This document shows, piece by piece, positions 26,236 through 35,886 of a stretch of DNA of 64,000 nucleotides. A program made the translations under genes and the position numbers. Positions within the stretch are counted from its first letter, which is position 1. Each line of letters opens with the position of its first letter. The notes under the pieces were generated by a model. The model saw only the letters and a program-made list of their open reading frames with translations. It was not told the DNA's origin and made no database searches. Source of the stretch: Thiohalocapsa sp963695445 (GTDB lineage Bacteria > Pseudomonadota > Gammaproteobacteria > Chromatiales > Chromatiaceae); the NCBI GenBank assembly GCA_963695445.1, contig CAVOGV010000023.1, positions 62,001 through 126,000 on the forward strand, given 5' to 3'.

Positions 26236-26904
26236 ATGCGCATCTTGATCATCGAAGACGACCATCTGCTCGGCGCCGGTTTACAGACGGGGCTGCGCCA
26301 AGAGGGTTGTACCGCTGAATGGGTAAAACAGGCCAATGCCGCGGGTCATGCTTTGCAAACGGAGCATTTCGACGCCGCGATTCTTGACCTTGGCCTGCCT
26401 GATCGCGATGGTCTATCGTTGCTCGAAGAGTTACGCAAGACAGCCATTTGGCTACCTGTACTCATTCTGACCGCGCGCGACACCCTGGAAGACCGTGTTG
26501 CGGGGCTGGATGCCGGCGCGGACGACTATCTGGTCAAGCCATTCGACCTCGCCGAGGTCAGCGCTCGATTGCGCGCGCTGATACGCCGCTCGCAGGGCCA
26601 GGCATTGGCCGTTTTCCAGGTGGGAGATCTCGTATTGGACACAGTACGACGCGAGGTCAAGCTGCACGGTCGCCCGCTGTCGCTGTCGCCGAAGGAATTC
26701 GCACTGCTGGAGGTCCTCGTGTCCGACGCTGATCGGGTGGTTCCGCGGGCACGGCTGCACAGCACCGCTTTCGGTTGGCATCACGACATAGAGAGCAACG
26801 CGCTTGAGGTGCACGTGCACAACCTGCGCCGGAAGCTAGGCAAACACCGCATTCTCACCGTGCGCGGGATCGGGTATCAACTTGCGTCTCAGCCGGAGTC
26901 CTGA
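26236..26904 (+). CDS. OmpR-family response regulator, QseB/PmrA-like
   Basis: The 222-residue product has a receiver domain (IIEDDHLLGAGLQTGL; phospho-acceptor in AAILDLGLPDRDG; LILTARD; Lys in ADDYLVKPFDLAEV) and a winged-helix Trans_reg_C domain (LSPKEFALLEVLVSDADRVV, ESNALEVHVHNLRRKLGKHR, VRGIGYQL). This matches the QseB/PmrA/TctD branch. It overlaps the kinase gene by one base (TGATG), so the two are translationally coupled. Downstream, the two multiheme cytochrome genes carry perfect HTTAAK-N5-HTTAAK boxes, the known recognition pattern of PmrA/QseB-type regulators, which makes them likely targets. Confidence 0.93.
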   Translation: MRILIIEDDHLLGAGLQTGLRQEGCTAEWVKQANAAGHALQTEHFDAAILDLGLPDRDGLSLLEELRKTAIWLPVLILTARDTLEDRVAGLDAGADDYLVKPFDLAEVSARLRALIRRSQGQALAVFQVGDLVLDTVRREVKLHGRPLSLSPKEFALLEVLVSDADRVVPRARLHSTAFGWHHDIESNALEVHVHNLRRKLGKHRILTVRGIGYQLASQPES

Positions 26905-28322
26905 TGTCCATACGCAATCGACTCCTGGCGTCGTTGTTTGGACTCTGGGTCACGGTGTGGGCCGCGATCACGCTGGTCACGGTCGAGCGCGCCAATCACG
27001 AAGTTGAAGAACTGCTCGACGCAGAGCTCGCCCAAACGGCCAACGTCTTGCGCAGCATCGCCTTGGCCGGCAACCTGCCGAATGTAGGGCGCACGCCACA
27101 TGCATTAACGCCAAGTGGGCATCCGTACGAAATCAAGATCAGTTTCCAGCTTTGGGATGGCGATACGCTGGCAAGTGCCTTCGGTGGGGCACCCGATACG
27201 CGCCTGGCGGAAAACTTCGGATACTCGGATACGGACCTCAACGGTAACACCTGGCGCGTGTTCGGCCTGCCCGGCGCCGATTCGACCCAGGCGCTCTATG
27301 TCGCGCAGGACCACGCGATCCGGCGCGAATTGGTTGAGTATCTCACGCTGCATGCGCTGCAGCCGATCTTGTGGTCACTGCCGATCGCGCTGATGATGAT
27401 CTGGCTGGCAGTGTCGGATGGCTTGCGAAGCCTCAGACGTCTGGCAAATGAGGTCGCCGAACGATCGGATCGGCGCCTAGAGCCCGTCTCGGTCGCGGAG
27501 CTCCCGACCGAAACCGTCCCGCTGGTTCGGGCGCTCAATGCGCTGATGGAGAAAGTGCGGCAGACCCTATCCATTGAGCGACGATTCGCCGCAGATGCCT
27601 CGCATGAGTTGCGTACGCCATTGGCGATTATTCGCACGCATACCCAGGTCGCCGCGCGGGCAGGCGACGCCAAGGACCGCAAGCAAGCGCTAGAAAACGC
27701 CCTGCGCGGAGTCGATCGCGCAGCCCGCCTGATCACTCAGCTCTTGTCATTTTCCCGCCTGAACTACGACAGCGCCAAACGCGAAAGCGATAGCGGGTCG
27801 CTGTTGCTCGCGGTCTGCGACGTACTTGACGACAGACGGGCCGCCGCTGCCGAGCGTTCGATTCAAGTGACCGATCGGCTACCGACAAGCGATATCTGCG
27901 CAGTCGGGGTGCCAACCTCGATTCTTGACGTGTTGATCAGCAATCTGGTCGACAACGCGATCAAGTTCACGCCCGATGGCGGTCGAGTGTCGGTCGAGGT
28001 GACCGCACTCGGCAGCGATGCGCTGCGGCTCACCGTTTGCGACACCGGGCCCGGCATCCCCGCGGACCAACGCGACCGGGTATTCGAGCGCTTCTGCCGA
28101 CAATCAGACCAGCAACAAGCGGGCGCCGGTCTCGGCTTGTCGATCGTCAAGCGCATCTGCGATCTGCACGGTGCAACGATCACATTGGGCCAGGCAAACA
28201 GCATGTCGAACGACGCCGATGTGACGCCAGCAGACACGACCAGCGTGGGCGTCGGACTGCGGGTGGACGTCGTGCTGCCTCGTGTCGCCAAAGCCAGCCG
28301 GATTTTAGACCTCCGGCGCTAA
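26904..28322 (+). CDS. Membrane sensor histidine kinase, QseC/PmrB-like
   Basis: The 472-residue protein has an N-terminal membrane helix (LLASLFGLWVTVWAAITLVTV) and a periplasmic domain of ~130 residues. A second helix (PILWSLPIALMMIWLAVS) is followed by a HAMP-like linker. The HisKA domain has the phospho-acceptor His in FAADASHELRTPLAIIRTHT. The HATPase domain shows the N box (LVDNAIKFTPDGG), G1 (VCDTGPGIP) and G2 (QAGAGLGLSIVKRICDLH). The C-terminal tail ends SRILDLRR. It is encoded with the preceding OmpR-type regulator. The surroundings (cytochromes, copper oxidase, CusAB) suggest metal or redox sensing, but the periplasmic domain shows no clear metal-binding cluster. Confidence 0.92.
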   Translation: MSIRNRLLASLFGLWVTVWAAITLVTVERANHEVEELLDAELAQTANVLRSIALAGNLPNVGRTPHALTPSGHPYEIKISFQLWDGDTLASAFGGAPDTRLAENFGYSDTDLNGNTWRVFGLPGADSTQALYVAQDHAIRRELVEYLTLHALQPILWSLPIALMMIWLAVSDGLRSLRRLANEVAERSDRRLEPVSVAELPTETVPLVRALNALMEKVRQTLSIERRFAADASHELRTPLAIIRTHTQVAARAGDAKDRKQALENALRGVDRAARLITQLLSFSRLNYDSAKRESDSGSLLLAVCDVLDDRRAAAAERSIQVTDRLPTSDICAVGVPTSILDVLISNLVDNAIKFTPDGGRVSVEVTALGSDALRLTVCDTGPGIPADQRDRVFERFCRQSDQQQAGAGLGLSIVKRICDLHGATITLGQANSMSNDADVTPADTTSVGVGLRVDVVLPRVAKASRILDLRR

Positions 28323-28385
28323 CGATCAAGCGCCGCTCCCTTCCCCTAGCCGCATTACATCCCGCTTGTTCGATTTCGCCACAGT

Positions 28386-28402
28386 CTTAAGGCTTTTTTA
28401 AT
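28386..28402 (+). promoter_or_regulatory. PmrA/QseB-type box upstream of the decaheme cytochrome gene
   Basis: CTTAAG-GCTTT-TTTAAT matches HTTAAK-N5-HTTAAK exactly. A -10-like hexamer TACGCT starts 11 nt after the box (28414-28419). The same geometry occurs at 42390-42423 before the nonaheme gene. The box is 168 bp upstream of the cytochrome start codon. Confidence 0.65.
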
Positions 28403-28570
28403 CCACCCTTCGGTACGCTCGCCGGGGTGGGCCACAGCGCATGCTATGGAAGCTCCGGAGGCGGGTTGCTACTACTCAACGAGGCGCGCTGCTCCTGCGA
28501 TGCAGAAGGGGTCTCGCGGATCGCAACTTGCCCTTTTGTATATGAGAATAAGCGACAACGAGGTTTAGCT

Positions 28571-31046
28571 ATGAACGCTGAAACGCGGACGATCCGCTGG
28601 CGAAACGACCACCGACCGGGATACGGAGATATCCGCGGCCAAGCGGCGTCGAGGGGGATTCTCGTCTTAATTGCGGTGACCTTCGCGCTACTTGGGGTGG
28701 GGATCGCGTACGCCGATGATGATGATCGTGATCGCCAGGACAATAGCGGGCGGTTCAACATCGAAAGAGCGACTTGGGATTCCGGACGGCAACGGCTCGT
28801 GGTCAGGGGCAACAAAGATCGCCGCGCTACCGTCCGTGTCGTCAACGCCGCCGACCCAGCGCAGTTGATCGGCGTCGATAACGACCGGCGCGACAGCGAT
28901 TGGCGCGTGCGCACCCGCCGCCCGTCGCCTGTGCCCTGCACCGTACGGGCACTGTCCGATGACGGCGGCTCCGCCGAGACCGCGGTGCGCAACGCACCCT
29001 CTGATTGCGGTGGTACCAACGCGCCGCCGATCCCGAACGCGCCGCCCACCGCCAATGCCGGTCCGAATCAGACGGTCACCCTGCCGCCCGGCTTCACGAA
29101 TATGCCGGTGACACTGAACGGCGGCGGCTCTAGCGACACGGACGGCACCGTCACCGGCTGGATCTGGACAGGGACACCCGATCCAGACGATGAAGCCAGT
29201 CCGACGGTCATGCTCGGTGAAGGCACGCACAGCTTCAGCCTTGGTCGTCACCGACAACGACGGCGGCAACAGCGAGGCCGCCGAGGTCTCGATCACCGTC
29301 AACCCGCCAATCGATCGGCGGCGATCCGCACGCGACGATCACGGCCTACGATGGGCCGTCCACCTGCGTCGCTTGCCACGAGGCCGAGGCGCGGGCCATG
29401 CACGGCTCGGTGCACTACCAGCAGAGTGGTCCGACGGACTACGCGACCAATATCCCCGGTCCTGCCGGAGAGCGTTGGAACGGCGTTCCAGGAGAAGGGT
29501 TCTCGCGGCATCAATACCTACTGCGGTGCGCACGAGACCAGTCCGCGCTTCACCTGCGCCGGTTGCCACGTCGGCAATGGTCGTTTCCCGAAGACGCCGG
29601 AGGAGTTCAGCGAGCTTGATCAGGCCGCGCAGCTCAAGGAACTCGGTAATATCGACTGCCTGATGTGCCATCAGGAGCAGTACAAGCGCTTCCCGGATCC
29701 GAAGGGCGACGTTCGAAGAGCTCTTGATCGTCTCGCCGGGCACTGACGGCAAGCCCGACCCGAGCATCGCGCCGATCGAGCGGATCGGCCTAAGCCGGCA
29801 TTCCGGTGGTCGACCCCGTCACCATGGACTTCGACTTCGTGCCGGCGGACCCGACCAACCCGGACCTCGCCGGCGCGACCGCTGCGCTGATGGAGATCTC
29901 GGCCGTCATAGCGGCGCAGACGGTACATGCGACGACACGTAAGAGCTGTCTGAACTGCCATGGCGGCGCAGGTGGTGGCGACGGCACCAAACGCGGCGAC
30001 ATGTCGTCGGCGCTGATCGATCCCGATCCGCACACCGACTACCACATGAGCAGCGCTGGCGCCGGGCTGGTCTGCGCGGATTGCCATGCGGCGGGAGATC
30101 ACCGCGTCATCGGTCGCGGTGTCGACTTGCGTCCGAACGACGTGCCCGATCGTCTCACCTGCACCAGTTGCCACGAGGATCGGCCGCATGGTGACTACAA
30201 CAGCCGAGACGGCGGCAGCGCGTGATACCCACGCCGGGCGCGTTGCCTGTCAGACCTGCCACATCCCGACCTTCGCCAAGGTCGTTGCGACCGAGGTGGC
30301 ACGCGACTGGGAAGACCCGCACTACTCGGATACGGCCTGTAATGGCCGTGGCGGCTGGCTGCCGCGCGAGGACAAGGCGGCCGATCTGACGCCGACCTAC
30401 CAGTGGTTCGATGGCACCAGCGAGGTCTACTATCTGACGGAACCGGTGGTCGGCAACGTGCCGACGATCGCGCTGAGCAACCAGGAGGCGACCAGCCTGG
30501 GTCTAGCTGCGGGAAGCGATGCCTATGTGCTGGGCATGCCGAACGGCAGCGTCGCGAGCGACGGCGCGAAGTTGGCACCGATGAAGGAGCACCTGGGTAA
30601 GGTCGCGCTCAATACCAGCGACCAATACCTGGTGGCGCACTCGACCTTCGAGTTCTTCCGCACCGGCGACTTCCAGACGGCCGTCCTGAGCGGCATGGCG
30701 CAGATGGACGGGATGAGCGTCAATGATCCCGGTCGAGATCGTCGGCGTGCACACCTACCAGGGCATCAACCACGGCGTCGAGGCATCTGACGACGCATTG
30801 GCTTGCGGTGCCTGTCACAGCAGCATGAGTGGCGGGCCGGTGCGCATGGATCTGCAAGGCGAACTCGGCTACGAGTTGAAGGGCCCGACGTCACAGGTCT
30901 GCAGGCAGTGCCATGGCCAAAAGGAGAACATGAGCTTCGCGAAGTTGCATGACAAGCACGTGCGCGACAAGCGCAGGGACTGCTCGACCTGTCACAACTT
31001 CTCACGTCCGGAACGCGGACTGAGCACCTCGCTCAAGAATCCCTAA
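28571..31046 (+). CDS. Secreted decaheme c-type cytochrome with N-terminal PKD-like domain (frame-broken)
   Basis: The ATG at 28571 follows CGAGG and begins a long signal (GILVLIAVTFALLGVGIAYA). A beta domain (residues about 50-140) and a PKD-like domain (PPTANAGPNQTVTLPPG, GGGSSDTDGTVTGWIW) precede a multiheme region. Ten CxxCH sites are visible across frames: CVACH, CAGCH, CLMCH, CLNCH, CADCH, CTSCH, CQTCH, CGACH, CRQCH, CSTCH. Frame changes are needed at roughly 29245, 29320, 29490, 29725, 29800, 30220 and 30725. All heme sites survive, so sequence errors are more likely than decay. The architecture suits a periplasmic or extracellular electron-transfer protein; donor and acceptor are unknown. 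A nonaheme relative is encoded at 42610-45201. Confidence 0.8.
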
Positions 31047-31187
31047 CGACCGAAGCGCCAGGGAAGGCGCGCCGCGACAGCAACAAGCTTCCCAACTGGA
31101 ACTCGACGCGGGGACGCCGCGGGAGCCTGCGGAAGCCCAGGGCTTACCGAACTTGTCCGCCGAGTGCAGCCACCGGCGTTAGCATGT

Positions 31188-31256
31188 CCGAAACCTGAGC
31201 CGCCCCCGCGGCGGCGCCTTCTCAGCTCTTCATCCCAGTTGAGCGCTTCACCCCAA
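31188..31256. repeat. ~69-bp dispersed repeat, copy A
   Basis: This stretch, with core CCCCCGCGGCGGCGCCTTCT followed by CAGCTCTTCA, recurs in the same orientation at 42168-42236 with only scattered mismatches. It includes a short GCCGCC/GGCGGC stem. It abuts exactly the broken end of the allantoicase fragment, suggesting it marks a rearrangement junction. Confidence 0.75.
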
Positions 31257-31510
31257 GTTATCGCCCTTCAGGCTCACCAACGGCGAGACCTGCAACCACT
31301 TGATGCTCCCTTGATCTGGGTCGCCCCAGGCGCAATCGCAGGCGTCCAGCGAGACCGCTGGCGGATAGTTGCCGGTGAAGTGCCGGGTGTCGATCTCGAC
31401 ACCGCGCAAGCTGCCGGGCAAGCCGAGCTGGATGATTGCGTGGTCGCGGCCCTCGCCCCGTCAGCGGCGCGTCTCCCAGCCATCCATCCATTTGCTCATG
31501 CTGTTGAACT
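31250..31510 (-). pseudogene. alc: Allantoicase internal fragment
   Basis: On the minus strand the sequence reads SKWMDGWETRR, then after one frame change GRDHAIIQLGLPGSLRGVEI, DTRHFTGNYPPAVSL, and WLQVSPLVSLKGDN, closely matching the start of allantoicase (usual form GKWMDGWETRRRR...GNYPP). Only about 85 residues of a ~340-residue enzyme remain. The upstream side is replaced by unrelated sequence containing an inverted repeat, and the downstream side ends at the dispersed ~69-bp repeat. No other ureide-catabolism gene is nearby. It is a genuine gene relic rather than a sequencing artefact because both ends are missing. Confidence 0.75.
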
Positions 31511-31597
31511 GTGCGTTCCCGGCTATGGCTGCCAACTGCCCTCCCCTAAATTGCGTGTGGGCACCGAATGTTTGCAGATGAGTCAAGTTTGAGTTAA

Positions 31598-31651
31598 TCG
31601 TTGTCGTTGTCGTAATCGTCGTCGAATAGTCGATTACGACAACGACAACGA
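31598..31651. repeat. Perfect 21-bp inverted repeat with TTGTCG/CGACAA reiteration
   Basis: TCGTTGTCGTTGTCGTAATC(G) at 31598-31618 is exactly complementary to 31631-31651, separated by 12 bases. The right arm continues with a further CAACG unit. The predicted hairpin is very stable. It lies between the allantoicase fragment and the SH3-like gene and may be a mobile or terminator-like repeat element. Confidence 0.85.
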
Positions 31652-31687
31652 CAACGATGATGGCTGCCCAGCTTGCCAAAGCAGCGA

Positions 31688-32056
31688 TCACGACTCGTCG
31701 GTCTGCGACGAAGCCTCGCTAGGTATCGACTCGGCCACCCAGCCCGCGACCCCTAGGTACTCGACCTGGCACCAGCGCGGGTTCTGCTGGAGACGTTTAG
31801 GCTGCTCGACCTGGTTCAGCGTGCCGAATTCCTGAAAGGTCAGTCCGCCCCGGCAGCCCAGGTTGCGCACGCAGGTCGGGGCGAGCGGGATGCTGCCGAC
31901 ATTGGCCGCGTGCGACGTCTGCTCCGAGCTGATGTTCAGCATATCGTCGGCGGCCAAGCCGGAAACGCCATAGAAGCCTGGACCATCGGCCTCGGCAACC
32001 CTCGCGCCATTGCCGACGGCGGGTCCGTTCGCGTCAGATTGCCCTGACAAGCCCAC
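31688..32056 (-). CDS. Small protein with SH3-like domain, possibly incomplete
   Basis: The 122-residue product contains a bacterial SH3-like core: NISSEQTSHAANVGSIP, a Cys-containing insert (CVRNLGCRGG) and RWCQVEYLGVAGWVAESI. These domains usually bind cell-wall peptides or act in periplasmic proteins. No signal peptide is visible at the N-terminus, so the start may be lost, misread or upstream. It stands alone on the minus strand between the relic-rich region and the oxidase gene. Moderate support for being a real gene; its function is unknown. Confidence 0.5.
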   Translation of the reverse strand: MGLSGQSDANGPAVGNGARVAEADGPGFYGVSGLAADDMLNISSEQTSHAANVGSIPLAPTCVRNLGCRGGLTFQEFGTLNQVEQPKRLQQNPRWCQVEYLGVAGWVAESIPSEASSQTDES

Positions 32057-32228
32057 TCACGCGCTGCTTGATTTCAGCGTGATCCCTACTCCACCGGTCT
32101 CGCCGGACCTCCTCAGGGCTGGGTGCAAATGCCCATCAGATGGGTAGTAACACCAGCCAAACCCGCTGCAACAATCGGGTAACTAATACCGCATTTTGGA
32201 GGTTTGCCCCACCTGACAGCGGCCCTTC

Positions 32229-32245
32229 CTTAGGTCACCTTAAGG
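32229..32245 (+). promoter_or_regulatory. Weak PmrA/QseB-like half-site pair upstream of the multicopper oxidase gene
   Basis: CTTAGG at 32229 and CTTAAGG at 32239 resemble the box seen at 28386 and 42390, but the first half deviates and the period is 10 rather than 11, with no clear -10 at the equivalent distance. It lies 111 bp upstream of the likely start codon. Low-confidence site. Confidence 0.3.
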
Positions 32246-32355
32246 TTCGAGTGAGACCCAAGATCGCGACGAGGTTCCGCCAAGAGGGGATCGCAGCGAA
32301 TGAATTCATACGCGATCGAACCGGTTCGAGGCCAAAAACCGTGGAGGACACGTCA

Positions 32356-34754
32356 GTGAAGAGCAAGCGCCATTTCGACGGGCTGCGCAAGACGGCCCTG
32401 ATGCTTACACCGCTCGCCTTAGCCATGTCCAACGCCCTGGGCGAAGCGTTGCCGGGCGGGACCCTAGACCCGACCACCATTCCGAAATACGCCACGCCAT
32501 TGGTGATTCCGCCGGTTCTGTATGACGACCAGGGCGGCACCGCGCCATTGAACGTCGAGGTCGCGCTGCGGCAGATCAACCAGCAGATGCTGCCGGCGCC
32601 GTTTCCAAAGACGCCGCTGTGGGCCTACGGCGACCCGGCGAATCCGACGACCTTCAACCAACCCAGCTTCACCATCGAGCTGACCAAAGACACGACGTCC
32701 AGGATCACGTGGAGCAACGAGCTGGTTCGGAATGCGAAACGATGCTACGCAGACCCCAACAATGTGACGAACAACATCAACGCCTGCAAGTATCGGCAAC
32801 ACGTCCTCAAAGATCAGAATAACCGGCCACTGGTCGACCAGACGCTGCACTGGGCGGCGCCGAACCAGGATTGTCTGGACGGCATTCCACGCACCGACTG
32901 CCGCGGCGCCAGCGGCCGTCCATACCGAGGCCCGGTGCCGATGGTCACCCACGTCCACGGCGCCCATGTGGGACCGGAAAGCGACGGCTATCCCGAGGCC
33001 TGGTGGCTGCCGGACGCGGGCAACATTCCGGCCGGCTACGCGACCACGGGTAGTTTCTACAATACCACCGCGGCGGCGGATGCCGGTTCGGCCGTGTACA
33101 GTTACACGAACGACCAGCCCTCGGCGACCCTCTGGTATCATGATCACAGCCTGGGCATGACGAGGCTGAACGTGTACGCCGCCGGCGCCGGCTTCTGGCT
33201 GATCCGCGAGGCGGACGACGGCGAGACCGGCCTGGTCCGCGGCACCTTGCCCGGACCCGCTCCCCGATTGGGGGAAGACCCGAACGGGGACACGGCAACC
33301 CGCGCGGCGATTCGCGAGATCCCGATCGCGATCCAGGGCAAGTCCTTCAACGCAGATGGCACGCTTTTCTATCCGGCCAATCGCGCCTTTTTCGAGGAGC
33401 TTGACGACGGGCAGGTTTACGCGGCGAATGATCCTACGACCCCGAATCCGCCAGGGACTCCGGTGGCCATCCCGTTCCTGCCGGAGCCGACGTCCGATAT
33501 CTCGCCGGTCTGGAACCCGGAGGCCTTCTTCAACACCATCCTGGCCAACGGCAACCCCTGGCCGCAGCTGGCGGTGGCCCCCGAGCGCTATCGCTTCCGC
33601 TTACTCAATGCCACCAACTCGCGCTTCTTGAACCTGGCGATGTTCGTTGTCGACCGGACCACGGGCCAGATCGATTCGACACCAGGAGATTGCCTTCTAC
33701 CAGATCGGCGCCGAGCAGAGCCTGCTGCCGAAGGTGACCAAGATCTGGACCGGCTGTAAGACCTGGCTGGGCCAGGGCCAGGACGCCTTCGACATCAACA
33801 ACCCGCCCGTTCCACCGGACAGCACGGAGCAGGGCTGCCCAGTCACAACCTATGGAAGTTGGGACGCCGATGATCCGGACGAGGCGCTGCTGATGGGGCC
33901 GGCCGAGCGGGCCGATGTCATTGTCGACTTCACGGGCTTCGAGAACGGAACGTCGATCCGGATGATCAACACCGCGCCTGACGCTCCATTCGGCGGCTTC
34001 CCGGACGTACCCGCCGATCCGGGCACCACCGGCCAGGTCATGCAGTTCGTGGTCAACGCGGGCGCTGGCCAACCCGGCCGGCGATCCCAGTACGCCGCCG
34101 GCCACGGCTCAGGCTCGAGCGTCCCGACTCGGCCGAATGGACCGAGGTGGCGCAGAATGCGGCAGTGACCCGCGACCTCGCACTGCTGGAGGAGGAGTCG
34201 GCACTGCTCTGCGTCTTCATCGATGCCGTGACCGGCGCCATCACTCAGGATACGAGCGGGGCGGTCCCGCCGAACTGCGGCCCGGTGAAGGTTCCTTGCC
34301 CTTCGGCCCCAAGGCCGCCGTACTCGGTGTCGATGGGCGCCGCGGCGGCGAGGTCCGGCTCTGGGATGACCCCATCTCTCAGACCGTGAACCTGGGCGAT
34401 GCGGAGAAGTGGCAGCTTTGGAACTGGTCGGCAGACGCCCACCCGATCCATCTGCATCTGGTCAAGTTCCGGGTCCTCAGCCGGGCGGAAATCGGGGTCG
34501 GCGACCCCGATCTGATCGGCCTGGCGATCACTCGGCGCCTTCGAGGGTGCTGAGCTGTCCGAGCGGGCTGGAAGGATACGGTGATCGCCTATCCGGGTGA
34601 GGTGACGACCGTCGCGGCCAAGTTCGATACGGCCGGTCTCTACGTCTGGCACTGCCACATCCTCGAGCACGAGGACAACGAGATGATGGTGCCCTTCTGT
34701 GTCGCACGCCAGGCGTACGACTGCCCGGCCGAGCTTGTTGCCAGCCGCCGTTGA
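32356..34754 (+). CDS. CotA/bilirubin-oxidase-type multicopper oxidase (frame-broken)
   Basis: The GTG at 32356 follows GGAGG at 32343 and starts a signal-like sequence (LRKTALMLTPLALAMSNALG). The canonical four copper motifs are all present once frames are joined: HVHGAHV, WYHDHSLGMTRLNVYAG-like segment, ADAHPIHLHLVKF, and YVWHCHILEHEDNEMM (type-1 Cys and axial Met). This is a normal three-domain laccase/bilirubin-oxidase fold of ~780 residues with Ca- or Pro-rich loops. Frame changes occur near 33690, 34070, 34300 and 34540. It is followed by a strong terminator at 34819. Likely a periplasmic copper-dependent oxidase (cuprous, metal or phenol oxidation), unlike the unusual pair at 13.8-16.5 kb. 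Confidence 0.85.
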
Positions 34755-34818
34755 ATTGCAACGGCGAGCCAGGCTGAGATCCGCGGGCAGCACCCGTATG
34801 CTCAGAGCGCATCCTCCG

Positions 34819-34841
34819 GGCCGCCTTCGGGCGGCCTTTTT
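34819..34841 (+). terminator. Rho-independent terminator after the multicopper oxidase gene
   Basis: GGCCGCC (34819-34825), a TTCG tetraloop and GGCGGCC (34830-34836) form a perfect 7-bp GC stem followed by five T. It lies 65 bp beyond the stop codon. Confidence 0.92.
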
Positions 34842-35002
34842 GGGCCGCAGGATTGTCCCTCGAACGGCGGCCCGTCCGCAGTCCTGGTTCTTTAGCCGGC
34901 GCCGGCATCGGAGGCGTGACACGGAGCGCTGTTGGCATCGGACAGCCACGCAAGCAGACCACCTAGAAGTTCGATTCAGATTTCGCCTATCAGGAGGAAC
35001 CC

Positions 35003-35754
35003 GTGAAGTTTGTTATCGCTGTTGTTTGCTCGCGGCCGCCGGCTCCGGACGTTGCGCACGCGGGCGAGCCCCCAGATCTCGACGACGAGGCCACGCGCAT
35101 CAGCTACAGCCTGGGCTACCAGATCGGCGGCGACTTCAAGCGCCAGCAGGTCGACATGGATGCAGCCGCGGTGGTTCAGGGTATCGAAGATGCCGTCTCC
35201 GGTGCCGAGCCGCAAGATACCCCCAGCCGAGATGAGAGAAGCCCTGATCGCACTGAAGCAGCAAGTCGTCGCGGCGCAGAAACAGCGCGCGGGTCGAGCG
35301 GGAATTGGAGCAATTGGCCGAGGGGAAACGCTTCATGGAAGAGAACGCCGGAAAGGATGGTGTCGTCACCACCGAGAGCGGGCTGCAGTACAGGGTCATT
35401 GCGGCCGGGACTGGCAAGAGCCCAGGGCCGCAGGAACAGGTCACGGTTCACTACCGTGGCCGGCTGATCGATGGCAGGGAGTTCGACAGCTCCTTCAAAC
35501 GGGGCAAGCCCGCGACCTTCAAGCTCAACGGCGTCATCAAGGGCTGGTCGGAGGGACTGCAGCTGATGAAGGAAGGTGGCAAGGCCGAACTCTTTATTCC
35601 GCCCAATCTCGGCTACGGCGACCGCGGCCCGCTGGCGCACCAGACCCTGATCTTCGAGGTGGAGCTGCTCTCGGTCGGTGAAACGCAGGCGGCCGGTTCG
35701 GAGGCGGCGGCGACAGATGCCGCCACGGCAGGAGCTGCCGAGGCCAGCGAGTAA
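35003..35754 (+). CDS. FKBP-type peptidyl-prolyl isomerase, exported (frame-broken)
   Basis: The GTG at 35003 has an excellent ribosome site (CAGGAGGAACCC). The protein (~250 residues) has an FKBP_N dimerisation region (EATRISYSLGYQIGGDFKRQ, AAAVVQGIEDAVSGAEP, then LEQLAEGKRFMEENAGKDGV). The catalytic FKBP domain includes TTESGLQYRVIAAGTG, VTVHYRGRLIDGREFDSS, NGVIKGWSEGLQLMKEGGKA and LGYGDRG. An Ala/Glu-rich tail ends it. Frame changes near 35025 and 35215-35305 interrupt the N-terminal part. This FkpA/Mip-like enzyme assists folding of exported proteins and lies between the oxidase terminator and cusB, perhaps as the first gene of the cus operon. Confidence 0.85.
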
Positions 35755-35886
35755 CGCCTTTGAGTCATGGCATGGCACAAGGCCGGCCGGGCGGACCGCG
35801 CGCCGCTGATCTACCTGGCCTGCTTGAGCTAGGCCAGCTCGCGCATCCCGGCGCCCTGCATTTTGCCACGCCGCTGCTGGCCGAAA

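Noticed and set aside
25862..26248. 128-codon plus-strand frame before the OmpR-type regulator
   Set aside because: No recognisable domain or ribosome site; it overlaps the repeated TCAGGAYTTTCCCGA motifs and the regulator start.
28571..31046. Calling the decaheme cytochrome a pseudogene
   Set aside because: All ten heme sites persist through the frame changes, and the same kind of single-base breaks hits housekeeping genes, so sequence error is more likely.
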